In this document: positions 8,710-17,096 of the stretch, piece by piece
Position numbering within the stretch: position 1 is the stretch's first letter
Layout of the letters: each line of letters begins with the position of its first letter
From: Candidatus Villigracilis saccharophilus
GTDB taxonomy: Bacteria > Chloroflexota > Anaerolineae > Anaerolineales > Villigracilaceae
Assembly (NCBI GenBank): GCA_016709305.1
Contig: JADJNA010000013.1
Location: 1-64,000 of the forward strand
Length of the DNA: 64,000 nucleotides
Reading direction: 5' to 3'
Notes under the pieces: model-generated
The model's input: only the letters and a program-made list of their open reading frames with translations
Databases searched by the model: none
Told to the model about the DNA's origin: nothing
Translations under genes and position numbers: made by a program

Positions 8710-10290
8710 CTACTTTCTGAATATTCGATCCCAATCCAGCATCGCTTGTAGATGCTCAACGGGAGCCTGACTCTCAGGGACATATCCCACAAACGAGCGA
8801 TTGTATTGATCTTCCGTGCCATCTGAGAGATGCCAGCGCAGCGAATTTTTGAAAATCCCGACTGCGGATGTGGCATTATCGGTACCGGGCAGCGCGGTCT
8901 CGAACGTGATGACCGTCATACCGTCGGCGGTTTCCGCCACCTCCGCCACCGTCGCTTCGTGGATCCAACGCAGCCATTGGTTCTCGACCACTTTCTGTTT
9001 ATCAGGCGTGATGGTCGTTCGAGAGCGCGTGGTTACATCCCCGAGCTTGTACTCCCATTGGCCTTCCTTTGCCTTCCGTGTTTTGAACTCGCCCGGCAGC
9101 AAGCCAACCTTTTGCTTTGTCTCAATCCACTTTGCGGTCTGCCACTCTGATGGGTTACTTGTGGACGAGTTTACAAACCGCAACCACAGGATGCTTGCAC
9201 CCTGTGTGTAATCTTTTTCAGAAGTCGGCCTAACGAAATAGGAGCCGGATAATTTTTTTTCCGTTTCGTTTTTGACATACCACTTCGGTTTTGCCGTCAG
9301 TCCGCCGGGAGGAAGATGTCCGCGGATGTGCTGGCAATGCTCCGCGACTTCGTTGCACACCGCCCGTGTGACGATCAATTCGAGCGTGCGCCCATGTTCG
9401 TCACGCCATGCGGACGGATCCCGATTTTTCCATCCATTCATCACCGCACGGAGGGCGCTACTCTCCTGCGCGTTGCGTTCCTCCTCTTCCTGCGGCGTGA
9501 GTTTTTCCCAGTTCATGCTGGACACCTCCGTCACCCGTAGCGGTGTGAAGCGGACGATCTCCTTCCACGCCCAGGTTGGAAAGGTACTTTTCATCTCTGC
9601 TATATTCTGTAATGCTTCCCCAGTAGACAGGCTTTTGATCTCATATTTAACCTCATCCGTTTGCAGCTCGATGAGACCGGCGCGGCGGGTTTTCGGTACG
9701 TTCCCCTTCATCCTAAACAAATGCCATAGAATTTTATCCTTCCACTCTTTTTCGGTTGCGAGCGCAAGTTTAGGCGTGTTCGTACCGTTGGCTGATTCGT
9801 ATGCCGCGACTTTTTCCTTGCAGCGCTTCTCAATTTCCGCATCGTCAAGGGTCTGGAGTTCGCGTTCCACATCCATTATCCGCAATCGGATAATTAGATC
9901 CTTCGGATCTCCCCATGATCCATGCGCGCTGGCATAGCGCATGCCCGAAAAATGAACAACCATGTATTGCAGCCATGCAGGGAATCGCCGCGGTTCCTTT
10001 TTAAAACGCTGATTTATCATGTCCAATAATTCGTATTGATTTTTTCTGGCGACAGACTTTGTGTATTCCTCGACTTTCCAATTCGCGATATCACGGATGG
10101 TGACCTGCCGGTCGGACGGAAATATAATAACGAACTCCGCTTCGGGCGTTTTGAAGTCCGGGTTACTTTTTGAAAGTTTATACCAGGCCAGTTTGCGCTC
10201 TTCGATTTTGTCATACGTGGCAATGAAAGCCAGCAATTGATCCATTTCCTGCTGGGCCATCGGCAGCGTGATGGTTTCCATTATCTCCAT
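8710..10290 (-). CDS. Unrecognised cytosolic protein with an internal duplicated motif
   Basis: 526 residues, no signal peptide or membrane helix, highly charged and Trp-rich. I do not recognise the family. Two related segments occur: residues 103-126 (starting FPAWLQYMVVHF, then SGMR) and 237-261 (starting FPTWAWKEIVRF, then TPLR), sharing F-P-x-W, V-x-F, R and a terminal W. Each faintly resembles box I of tyrosine recombinases (GLRxSE...W), but no catalytic HxxR and Tyr set could be placed, so I do not call a recombinase. The start overlaps the end of the upstream Tat-signal gene by 10 bp, so the two are probably one operon. Cys312, Cys319 and the HxR cluster near 318-325 are the only metal-ligand-like residues noted. 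Confidence 0.6.
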   Translation of the reverse strand: MEIMETITLPMAQQEMDQLLAFIATYDKIEERKLAWYKLSKSNPDFKTPEAEFVIIFPSDRQVTIRDIANWKVEEYTKSVARKNQYELLDMINQRFKKEPRRFPAWLQYMVVHFSGMRYASAHGSWGDPKDLIIRLRIMDVERELQTLDDAEIEKRCKEKVAAYESANGTNTPKLALATEKEWKDKILWHLFRMKGNVPKTRRAGLIELQTDEVKYEIKSLSTGEALQNIAEMKSTFPTWAWKEIVRFTPLRVTEVSSMNWEKLTPQEEEERNAQESSALRAVMNGWKNRDPSAWRDEHGRTLELIVTRAVCNEVAEHCQHIRGHLPPGGLTAKPKWYVKNETEKKLSGSYFVRPTSEKDYTQGASILWLRFVNSSTSNPSEWQTAKWIETKQKVGLLPGEFKTRKAKEGQWEYKLGDVTTRSRTTITPDKQKVVENQWLRWIHEATVAEVAETADGMTVITFETALPGTDNATSAVGIFKNSLRWHLSDGTEDQYNRSFVGYVPESQAPVEHLQAMLDWDRIFRK

Positions 10291-10973
10291 TCCCTGCCTT
10301 CGGATTCGTATTTGGCATGCGCGGGATCCATTCCATCATGTCTGCGCCTGCGCACCCTGACCCAATCCCTGATCAAGTCGCGGTGCCGGGCCCAGCGTGC
10401 GATTAGGCTGCCCAGAATGCTGCGCTCACCGCGGATATCCTTCGGCCAGCTCTGGACGAATAAAGCGTGGAAGTTGTTGATCGCGGTCAATTCTGCTTCA
10501 TCGATCGGCTCGAATTTGGAATAATCTTCACGGACATCCCTCCGCAGGAAATAATCGCGCAACGTGGCATATTCCGTTTGAGCCGCAACCGCGTTGCCCT
10601 CCCATGCTTTCTGATATTCGTACAGTTCGTTTTTGAGCTCATCAATCTCCCTATCCTTGTATTGAGCCCAGACGTCAACTTCCATATAATAGATCAGAAA
10701 GTCGCGCAGCTTTACCTCCCGCATGGGATAGATAGTTTTGCATAAAAATTCATTATGCCATTGGAAGTATGGTTGTGGAATAAAAGGAATTTCATTTGGT
10801 GGCGCAAACACATGCTCGATCGTGTTTGCGTAAGCGCCCGGCAATGCTAAAACCCCCAGGGTCAGGGAACAAAATTTCAGGAAATCACGCCGTGAAAGGC
10901 TTTGAGAATCCAAGCCTTCTTGCGTGTTGGGATCTGCATGGACATCCTCGTCTTTTCGTGAAGTTAGACACAA
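10281..10973 (-). CDS. Tat-signal protein of unknown function
   Basis: 230 residues. The N-terminus has a twin-arginine signal: SLSRRDFLKF (Arg28-Arg29) followed by a hydrophobic stretch (CSLTLGVLALPGAYA), so the mature protein is probably exported folded. The remainder is rich in aromatic and charged residues with a likely helical segment around 95-125 (KDREIDELKNELYEYQKAW). No known domain recognised. It is the first gene of a two-gene unit with the 526-residue protein. The start is uncertain: the first 20 residues precede the Tat motif by more than usual, and a nearer in-frame start was not found. Confidence 0.6.
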   Translation of the reverse strand: MCLTSRKDEDVHADPNTQEGLDSQSLSRRDFLKFCSLTLGVLALPGAYANTIEHVFAPPNEIPFIPQPYFQWHNEFLCKTIYPMREVKLRDFLIYYMEVDVWAQYKDREIDELKNELYEYQKAWEGNAVAAQTEYATLRDYFLRRDVREDYSKFEPIDEAELTAINNFHALFVQSWPKDIRGERSILGSLIARWARHRDLIRDWVRVRRRRHDGMDPAHAKYESEGREWR

Positions 10974-11025
10974 AGTTGACCAGCTCTATCTAAGGTTATT
11001 TTATCATTCGGATTTCAAAGGTGAT

Positions 11026-11151
11026 ATGTAACATGCTCTCTGGGAATCGCCGTGATTTTGCTATATGTGGGCACAAAATTTCCTTCTTTTCAGAAACTAG
11101 CCCACATCGGGGGGGGGTATCACGGCAACTCCAAAATAAACATGTAACATG
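11026..11151. repeat. 126-bp imperfect palindrome with a G9 tract
   Basis: Three nested arm pairs with similar spacing: ATGTAACATG (11026-11035) against CATGTAACAT (11141-11150), GCCGTGAT (11049-11056) against ATCACGGC (11119-11126), and ATGTGGGC (11065-11072) against GCCCACAT (11100-11107). The loop is about 27 nt. A run of nine G lies inside the right arm (11109-11117). It sits upstream of the Tat-protein operon. It could be a miniature mobile element or a structured regulatory region. Confidence 0.6.
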
Positions 11152-11202
11152 GAATTCAGCACGACTTTGCAACATAAATGACTGATTAATTTATTTTCCC
11201 AA

Positions 11203-11370
11203 AGGAAGATGGACTCTGGTGAATGGACAGCAGCATGACCGGATTAAATTATTTCGACCTTGAAAAAGCCGGTCAGCCCCGCAAGTGGAACACACTCAGA
11301 GCGCTGCGGATTTTTAACTGGTGGAATGCTGCAGAGAGAAAAGACCCGTGCGGCAGAATACTCGTTTAAA
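11203..11370 (+). pseudogene. Orphan 3' tail of a terpenoid-cyclase-fold gene
   Basis: The frame beginning with ATG 11224 reads MDSSMTGLNYFDLEKAGQ then PRKWNTLRALRIFNWWNA, nearly the same as the last about 40 residues of the gene at 7607-8536 (MNSGMSGLKYFDLEKAGQ, PSRWNTLRALRILRWWNA). Similarity continues upstream as EDGLW, then a TGA occupies the place of a Thr codon. No 5' part is present. This is a remnant of a paralogue whose front was lost. It ends just before a terminator. Confidence 0.8.
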
Positions 11371-11406
11371 ATAAAGAAGCGGAGCGCTTCGCATCCGCTT
11401 CTTTAT
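11371..11406. terminator. Bidirectional terminator
   Basis: Perfect 13-bp arms (11371-11383 and 11394-11406) with A-rich and T-rich outer ends, between the gene remnant on the plus strand and the secreted-protein gene ending at 11419 on the minus strand. Confidence 0.85.
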
Positions 11407-11418
11407 TTTGTATTTATT

Positions 11419-12765
11419 TCATCTGCCCGCCAGTAGAGATCGAACCAGCGCATCCAAAGACGAAAGCGATGGAGCGTATGGATTCGCCTCGCCTTCTGCT
11501 TGATTCAAGCGGTCTACCATTGAACTTAGGTATGCGGGATATGTATCAGGACTTTGCACATCGGTCGGATTGTCGGGATCAACGCCATCACTCCCAGCGA
11601 GATACGGAAGATTAATCGGCATAATCACAGATACATAATATTTACCATCACCGGTGAGCCCCTGGAAAGTATAAAAGGCATCGCGATTATTGATGAGAGG
11701 AAAATGCGCCTGGCTAAGTTGTGTGACATAGCGAATACCGCTCCCATTCTGGAAGGATAAAAAATTTTCCTGCGCATGAAAAACTTGTCCAGCATCCAGA
11801 ATGGGAAGGAAAGGCAATTCCTCCTGCGGTCTGATTGTTACGAACATATCTGGAACGGGCTGTGGAAAGAAGGTCTGCATCTGCAAAATCGTTTGAAGAC
11901 GCTCGATGATCAGTTTCGGTTGATCGCCCATTTGTGCGTATTGATCTGCGGGATAGATCGATATCTGCGGTTGATAGGTTGTATTCTGCAAAGAATATCC
12001 TTGCAAAGTAAATTGCGCGTGAGCAGGAGACTTCCATATCGCGTCTGATGAAGACTGCGGCACGACTTCATCCTGGGTTCCATTCGCCAAACCGAACGGG
12101 TAAATAAAGGAAGTTCCCATATCAGAGATATCTATGCCGCTAGTTACTTCTGATGTATTTGAAGGCAAAAAATGGAGAGACTCCATAACCGTTGAGTATA
12201 AATTCTCTAATGGAGTGGGAGTGGCCGCATTCGGATACCAGGGTGCAAACTCAAACGTGTACAAACGATTATTATGGACAATGAAAACATAGCGCGTGGA
12301 ATCCTGACCGGGGAGCCCGTCAACCAGGACTGCCTGTTCACCATCAACCATTACATCCTTGCGGGTAATGTTGAAGCCTGCGCCAACTGAAGCGATCCGC
12401 TCATCTGCAACCTGGGCTGCGGTACGGTTCCCGGCAGTTTCCGTTTGAATGCTTACCCAGGCATCTCCCGGGATATCACCGCCAGAGTTTGTGTGTGGGT
12501 TGATAACGATCAGTCCCGTCAGGCTTGTGGAGTATGAAGGATGGAGGAAGCAATAGCCATCATTATCGTTTCTCTGAAGCTTTGTATCTGCAGTTGGAAT
12601 TGGGCATGTTTTTTCTAAAGTCGCAATCTGTGAGGCAGTTACTGCGATTGGGGACGCAGTTGAAACAGACGTTTCCACATTCGCTTCAAGTGTGCCATTG
12701 GAAAAGAAATAATTCCCCAAAAGAACTGCCGCCGCCGTTAGAATTGTGTACAGTATTCGTTTCAT
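11419..12765 (-). CDS. Secreted protein of unknown function
   Basis: 448 residues with an N-terminal signal sequence (MKRILYTILTAAAVLLGNYFF). The mature part has a Thr/Ser-rich start and mostly beta-type sequence with repeated phrases about values such as LYTFEFAPWYP. Two similar halves may exist, but no domain is recognised. It lacks a lipobox Cys, so it is probably released or held by the uncleaved leader. The gene directly downstream of the upstream two-component pair is on the same strand, 75 bp away, so regulation by that pair is possible but unproven. Confidence 0.65.
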   Translation of the reverse strand: MKRILYTILTAAAVLLGNYFFSNGTLEANVETSVSTASPIAVTASQIATLEKTCPIPTADTKLQRNDNDGYCFLHPSYSTSLTGLIVINPHTNSGGDIPGDAWVSIQTETAGNRTAAQVADERIASVGAGFNITRKDVMVDGEQAVLVDGLPGQDSTRYVFIVHNNRLYTFEFAPWYPNAATPTPLENLYSTVMESLHFLPSNTSEVTSGIDISDMGTSFIYPFGLANGTQDEVVPQSSSDAIWKSPAHAQFTLQGYSLQNTTYQPQISIYPADQYAQMGDQPKLIIERLQTILQMQTFFPQPVPDMFVTIRPQEELPFLPILDAGQVFHAQENFLSFQNGSGIRYVTQLSQAHFPLINNRDAFYTFQGLTGDGKYYVSVIMPINLPYLAGSDGVDPDNPTDVQSPDTYPAYLSSMVDRLNQAEGEANPYAPSLSSLDALVRSLLAGR

Positions 12766-12840
12766 GTTTGCTCCTACTTATTTTATTTTGCTACAGAAGC
12801 ATTTATATCGAACGACTGTCACAGGCGGGACACGGTCTTG

Positions 12841-13764
12841 TCACAGTTTGGTAACAGGCAGGCGGATGGTAAAGATCGTACCATGCTGTTCATCCTGCTG
12901 GCTTCGAACTGTCAACTCGCCGTGATGCAAGGCGATAATACGCCGCACAAATGAAAGTCCCAGACCGCTGCCTTCCACGGCGCGCGCATTTTCGCCGCGA
13001 TATAACTCTTCAAAAACCTTCTGTTGTTCTTCTGGATGAATACCAGCGCCGCCATCCGCCACTTCGATGACCACTGCCCGACTGTTATCACGCACGCGGA
13101 TTTCAACCGCTTCATTCTGGACCGTGAACTTGAGTGCGTTATCAAGGAGGTTGTACAAGCTGAGGCCAAGCAGGTCGCGGTCACCCATCACAGGCGGCGG
13201 AGGCATGGGGACTTGCGTGACGAGCAAATGGATCTGGCGCTTTTCGCGTCCTGGTGTGGAACGCACCACTTCAAGGATCTCGGCAAGGAGTTCAGGAATA
13301 TCCACAGGTTCGCGTTCGAGCATGTTTTCTTCAAGCTCAGAGAGCTTTCGCAGGTCACGTAGTAAATGAGCAAGGCGTTCCAGCACACGTTGAATATTTG
13401 CTTCCGCTTTACGGCGCACATCCAATTCAGTTGCGATTTGCAGATTCTCCAAAGAGGCTTGCAAACTCATCAGCGGATTTTTCAACTCATGGTCAAGCCT
13501 GCGGATGAAGCGGCGATGTCCCTCTTCGTAATTGCGAATGGCGGAATCAATTTCCGCGCGTGCCGTTTTCTCACGGGCTGCATCCACGACTGCCAGAGCC
13601 TCGATCCATAACGTAATGAACAGGCCAACAAAAAACAGAATCGCTCCCAGGCCCAACCGAAAAGAGATCACGATCTCAGGCTTGATCAGAAGAGGTAAAA
13701 ATATCAACGCAAGCGCGCCGATCATGAGCGGGACAAAAGGATAAATAAATTTAAGTCTTTTCAT
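12841..13764 (-). CDS. Membrane sensor histidine kinase
   Basis: 307 residues. Two closely spaced N-terminal membrane helices (about 7-27 and 34-55) with almost no external loop are followed by a HisKA domain (His in RRLDHELKNPLMSLQ, about residue 92) and a HATPase domain with GGAGIHPEE and GSGLGLSFV. The short loop argues for sensing within the membrane or through a partner. The start overlaps the end of the response-regulator gene by 4 bp (13761-13764), so they are cotranscribed and translationally coupled. Confidence 0.9.
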   Translation of the reverse strand: MKRLKFIYPFVPLMIGALALIFLPLLIKPEIVISFRLGLGAILFFVGLFITLWIEALAVVDAAREKTARAEIDSAIRNYEEGHRRFIRRLDHELKNPLMSLQASLENLQIATELDVRRKAEANIQRVLERLAHLLRDLRKLSELEENMLEREPVDIPELLAEILEVVRSTPGREKRQIHLLVTQVPMPPPPVMGDRDLLGLSLYNLLDNALKFTVQNEAVEIRVRDNSRAVVIEVADGGAGIHPEEQQKVFEELYRGENARAVEGSGLGLSFVRRIIALHHGELTVRSQQDEQHGTIFTIRLPVTKL

Positions 13765-14480
13765 GGAACAGGCTTTACAGGCGCGATGAAGATATACCCC
13801 TCACCTGTCAGGGTCTGGATAAAACGCGGAGATGCGGCATCATCGTTCAAGGCGCGCCGCAATTCATTGATACGCGTGTCCACAGTACGCGTGCCAGTGG
13901 GATATTCCCAGCCCCACACGGAACGAAGTAACTCTTCACGACTGACAGCTTCATCGGGATGGGTCATCAAGTATTCAAGAACGGCGAATGCCTTCGGTGT
14001 GGGGTTGAGAGATTCGTCAGCGAGGAAAACTCTTCGAGACTGGCGATCAAGAATCAGGTCAAATGAAGCGAGGCGTCGCGCGGAGAAAAGCGATTGCCCA
14101 GCCGAGCGCGCGCGCCGCATTACGGCGTGAATCCGCGCCAGCAATTCCTGCGAATGGAACGGCTTGTTGAGATAATCATCCGCGCCTTCTTCCAAAGCAG
14201 TGGCGCGTTCAGAGGCTTCGCCAACTTGAGTCAACAAAATGGTTGGAATCCAAATATTGGACTTGCGCATACGCCGCAAAGTTTCACGCCCGTTCATGCG
14301 CGGCATCAAAACATCCATCACGATCACATCGGGATGATGCGATTGGATTTTGTTCAGTGCCTCTTCGCCATTGGAAGCAAGCAGCACATGAAAGCCCGAA
14401 CGCTCCAACAAAGGAGCAAGACTTTCAACGATCATCGGATCGTCATCCACAAGCAGTAATGTCAGTTGGCTTTCGCTCAT
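13761..14480 (-). CDS. OmpR/PhoB-family response regulator
   Basis: 239 residues: receiver domain (1-120; acidic pair DDD near 12-14, phospho-Asp in VIVMDVLMPRM, Lys in LNKPFHS) and a C-terminal winged-helix DNA-binding domain (RLASFDLILDRQSRRV to EGYIFIAPV). Partner of the kinase downstream. A TATAAT box ends only 8 bp before the ATG, so the mRNA may have almost no leader. Confidence 0.93.
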   Translation of the reverse strand: MSESQLTLLLVDDDPMIVESLAPLLERSGFHVLLASNGEEALNKIQSHHPDVIVMDVLMPRMNGRETLRRMRKSNIWIPTILLTQVGEASERATALEEGADDYLNKPFHSQELLARIHAVMRRARSAGQSLFSARRLASFDLILDRQSRRVFLADESLNPTPKAFAVLEYLMTHPDEAVSREELLRSVWGWEYPTGTRTVDTRINELRRALNDDAASPRFIQTLTGEGYIFIAPVKPVP

Positions 14481-14488
14481 AATGGAAA

Positions 14489-14515
14489 ATTATACTTTGC
14501 ACTAATTCGTGGCAA
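14489..14515 (-). promoter_or_regulatory. Promoter of the two-component operon
   Basis: Read on the minus strand: TTGCCA (14515-14510) and TATAAT (14494-14489), spacer 15 bp, slightly short. The -10 box lies 8 bp before the start codon, predicting transcription to begin at or next to the ATG. Confidence 0.5.
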
Positions 14516-14521
14516 TATTTT

Positions 14522-15058
14522 TTACTTTTCGAAGTCGATAAAATCATCCACACCAAACTGGTCTTCGTAGCAAATCAACAACGCCTCGGTTTTGCGTAAA
14601 AATTCCTGTTCAAGCTCGTCAAGCTCCTCACCCTTTGATTCCAGACGCTCCTTGTGAGTAATCAACCGCTCACAAAAACTGATCGCAATCGAAGAAGGCA
14701 AAAGCGGCTCGATCTCGCGGATCAAAGTCAGCGTCTCCTGAATGACCGTTAATGCAGCGGGCAATGAAATATCATCATCCAGCAGCCTTCGCAGCACAAT
14801 GCATTTATATGTTTTGCAAGTGCGCGGATAGTCCGCAGAGGCATATACCGTGCACATCCCATCCCAAAGCGGACATGGCTGGGTGAATCCGCGCTGACGT
14901 GGATCATTTCGGATCACTTTCAACCCGAGAGATTCGGCGGGGCTCAACTCAGAGGCATTCAATCTCACCCAGGCAAAAAGATGACCCGAACAGCATAATC
15001 CGCAGGATTTGCAGAGAATGTTGGCGGGAGATTCGTTTCCAATGGCAGTGTTGGTCAT
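14522..15058 (-). CDS. YkgJ-type Cys-cluster protein
   Basis: 178 residues. Contains CKSCGLCC near residue 16 and CPLWDGMCTVYASADYPRTCKTYKC near 62-86, the Cys pattern of the YkgJ/zinc- or iron-chelating family (PF03692 type). Function is unknown for the family; metal or Fe-S binding is likely. The C-terminal half is an acidic helical stretch. It precedes the response regulator by 41 bp on the same strand, but that gene has its own promoter. Confidence 0.8.
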   Translation of the reverse strand: MTNTAIGNESPANILCKSCGLCCSGHLFAWVRLNASELSPAESLGLKVIRNDPRQRGFTQPCPLWDGMCTVYASADYPRTCKTYKCIVLRRLLDDDISLPAALTVIQETLTLIREIEPLLPSSIAISFCERLITHKERLESKGEELDELEQEFLRKTEALLICYEDQFGVDDFIDFEK

Positions 15059-15081
15059 AAAAAAATAATTTCCAGTAAATT

Positions 15082-15135
15082 AAAAAAAATACAGGCCACG
15101 CTTACCGAGCCCCCACTAATGTAGCGTGACCTGTA
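15082..15135 (-). terminator. Terminator of the aldehyde oxidoreductase gene
   Basis: Arms 15090-15102 and 15123-15135 pair over 13 bp with one mismatch. On the minus strand the stem is followed by eight T (15089-15082). It begins 4 bp after the stop codon. Confidence 0.85.
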
Positions 15136-15138
15136 CTG

Positions 15139-16965
15139 CTAATTCAACGGCAATTCCAGCTCCAGCAATTTCTCCTTGGTCGGTACACCCTTCTCATCCC
15201 AGCCGCGGAGCTTGTAGAATTCTGGCAGCATCTTATCGAGTTCAACAACCATGCCTTTGGCAGGGCCATCAGGCAGAGGCTCATGCAGCATACGATACGG
15301 AAGTGTATCTTCGGTGGAGCCAGCCTTAAGCAGGAACATGCGCTCAAGATTGTAAACACGCTCGGCGGCTTTCAATGCTTCTTGAGGAGTGTAATTCGCG
15401 CCTGTAGACAAGTTCATCATCTCAGCGAGACGTTCTGGCAGGATCATGCGGTCTTTGTTGAACGCATAACGAATGGCGACAAAGACGCACAGACCAGAGC
15501 TATCCATCAACGCAAACGAATCCTCAAAATGCTTGACGAGTTCTGGCTTGCCCTCGGTGGTGAGCGGATTCTCTTTCACAGGCACACCGAAGACTTCTTC
15601 ATAAGCAACGTCACCTTCCATGTGTGACGCGCCTTTATTCGATGTGGCATACAGCAAGCCCATGCCCTGCGAACCGCGCGGATCGTAGCCAGGGAATTCC
15701 TGCTTGCGTGTGGTGACTGCAATTTCAGGGTGACCATATTTTTCCGCGAGGCGGTAACTGCCCATCGCAAGGTCTTTTCCAAACCCTTCCATATATGCCA
15801 TCTTGCGAATCATTTCGATCATCGCGTCATGGTCGCCAAATTTCAACGGCATGCCAATGATCTCTTCAGAAATATATCCCTTCTCATACATTTCCATCGC
15901 GGCGGCGATCGTCATGCCGGTTGTGATGGTGTCCATGCCGTATTCGTTGCACAGATAATTTGCCTTGAGCAGCGCGGCGAGATCGCTCACACCGCAGCCC
16001 GTTCCCAGCGACGAAATCGTTTCATACTCAGGGCCTTCGCCCTTGCCCTTGTATTTTCCATCGGGCACTTCGGTCAAGCGTCCGCACGAAAGTGGACAGC
16101 GGTAACAAGGCGTGTGACGGATCAAATATTGATTCTTGAGCGCGTCGCCATCAATGTTATTCACATGCTCAAACGTGCCCTGCAAAAAATTCCGCGTCGG
16201 TAAAATGCCGAGCGTGTTCGTCACCTGCGGCACATACGACGTTCCGTAAATGCGCATGTTCGAACCCTTCTTCACATCCGCGCCTACATTCTTGGATGTG
16301 TCCACGCTCAACGCGCGCATTCCTTCGGGGTCAAACAGCGGCGGGTTTTTATTTCCCATCGCTACAACCGCTTTGAGATTCTTTGATCCCATCACAGCGC
16401 CCACTCCAGAACGAGCCGCTGCGCGATGCTTGTCATTCATGATCGCTGCCATCAATGCGAGGTTCTCACCCGCAGGGCCAATACACGCGACTCTGGCATC
16501 AGCGGATGTTTCTGCCTTTAGGATATCCGTGGTCTCATGCGTATCCTTCCCCCAAACATGCGCCGCAGACCTGACCTCAACCTGGTCCTCGTTTACGAAG
16601 AGATATACCGGCTCGGTCGACTTCCCCTCAAAGATGTACATGTCGAATCCCGTGCGCTTCATCCATGTCGGGAATTCACCGCCCGAATTGGAGTGCGCCA
16701 GCGCCCCCGTCAGCGGGGATTTGGTCACGACCATGTAGCGATTCCCAGTCGGTGCCGGAGTCGCTGTCAACGGGCCAGTGGCGAAGATCAGGATGTTCTC
16801 AGGCGAAAGCGGATCAGCCGTCGGATCCATTTCCTTATATAGATAATGGATCGCCCATCCACGCCCGCCGAGATAATCGCGCGCGATCTTCGGGTCAACA
16901 TCTTCCTGGGTTACTTTTTTGGTGGTGAGGTTTACTCGTAGGATTTTTAGGTGCCAGCCGTACAT
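15139..16965 (-). CDS. aor: Aldehyde:ferredoxin oxidoreductase (tungsten-type)
   Basis: Oxidises aldehydes to carboxylates and reduces ferredoxin in anaerobes. About 608 residues from the ATG at 16965, chosen because AAGGAGA lies 7 bp upstream and the protein then starts MYGWHLKILRVNL as in the family; a longer frame reaches 16998. Pterin-binding N-domain pattern GGRGWAIHYLY and FATGPLTATPAPTGNRY. [4Fe-4S] ligands Cys287, Cys290 and Cys294 (CYRCPLSC) match the spacing in Pyrococcus AOR, with the fourth Cys probably in SSGLCVF. A MoaD-like gene lies 131 bp upstream on the same strand; such proteins often accompany AOR genes for cofactor assembly. W rather than Mo is inferred from the family. 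Confidence 0.93.
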   Translation of the reverse strand: MYGWHLKILRVNLTTKKVTQEDVDPKIARDYLGGRGWAIHYLYKEMDPTADPLSPENILIFATGPLTATPAPTGNRYMVVTKSPLTGALAHSNSGGEFPTWMKRTGFDMYIFEGKSTEPVYLFVNEDQVEVRSAAHVWGKDTHETTDILKAETSADARVACIGPAGENLALMAAIMNDKHRAAARSGVGAVMGSKNLKAVVAMGNKNPPLFDPEGMRALSVDTSKNVGADVKKGSNMRIYGTSYVPQVTNTLGILPTRNFLQGTFEHVNNIDGDALKNQYLIRHTPCYRCPLSCGRLTEVPDGKYKGKGEGPEYETISSLGTGCGVSDLAALLKANYLCNEYGMDTITTGMTIAAAMEMYEKGYISEEIIGMPLKFGDHDAMIEMIRKMAYMEGFGKDLAMGSYRLAEKYGHPEIAVTTRKQEFPGYDPRGSQGMGLLYATSNKGASHMEGDVAYEEVFGVPVKENPLTTEGKPELVKHFEDSFALMDSSGLCVFVAIRYAFNKDRMILPERLAEMMNLSTGANYTPQEALKAAERVYNLERMFLLKAGSTEDTLPYRMLHEPLPDGPAKGMVVELDKMLPEFYKLRGWDEKGVPTKEKLLELELPLN

Positions 16966-16982
16966 GGGAGTTCTCCTTATGC

Positions 16983-17085
16983 GGTGGTTGAGACGCAAGC
17001 AGTCGAAACCACCTGTTACAAAAATATATTTGTTACTTGTGGTTTCGATATGCTCTGCAAAAACATGCAGAGCTGCTCAACCACC
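16983..17085. repeat. Pair of REP-like palindromes
   Basis: First unit 16983-17013: GGTGGTT ... AACCACC. Second unit 17039-17085: GTGGTT ... AACCAC, with an inner 7-bp stem GCTCTGC/GCAGAGC (17052-17058, 17067-17073). Both carry the motif GGTTTCGA or its complement near the arms. They lie between the AOR gene and the MoaD-like gene and could affect read-through. Confidence 0.6.
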
Positions 17086-17096
17086 AGCATATAAAA

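Noticed and set aside
9272..9937. 221-codon plus-strand open frame
   Set aside because: Antisense to the 526-residue protein; Ser/Arg/Cys-rich with no recognisable domain.
10281..10290. Tyrosine recombinase call for the 526-residue protein
   Set aside because: Two box-I-like segments alone are not enough; no catalytic Arg-His-Arg-Tyr set could be placed.
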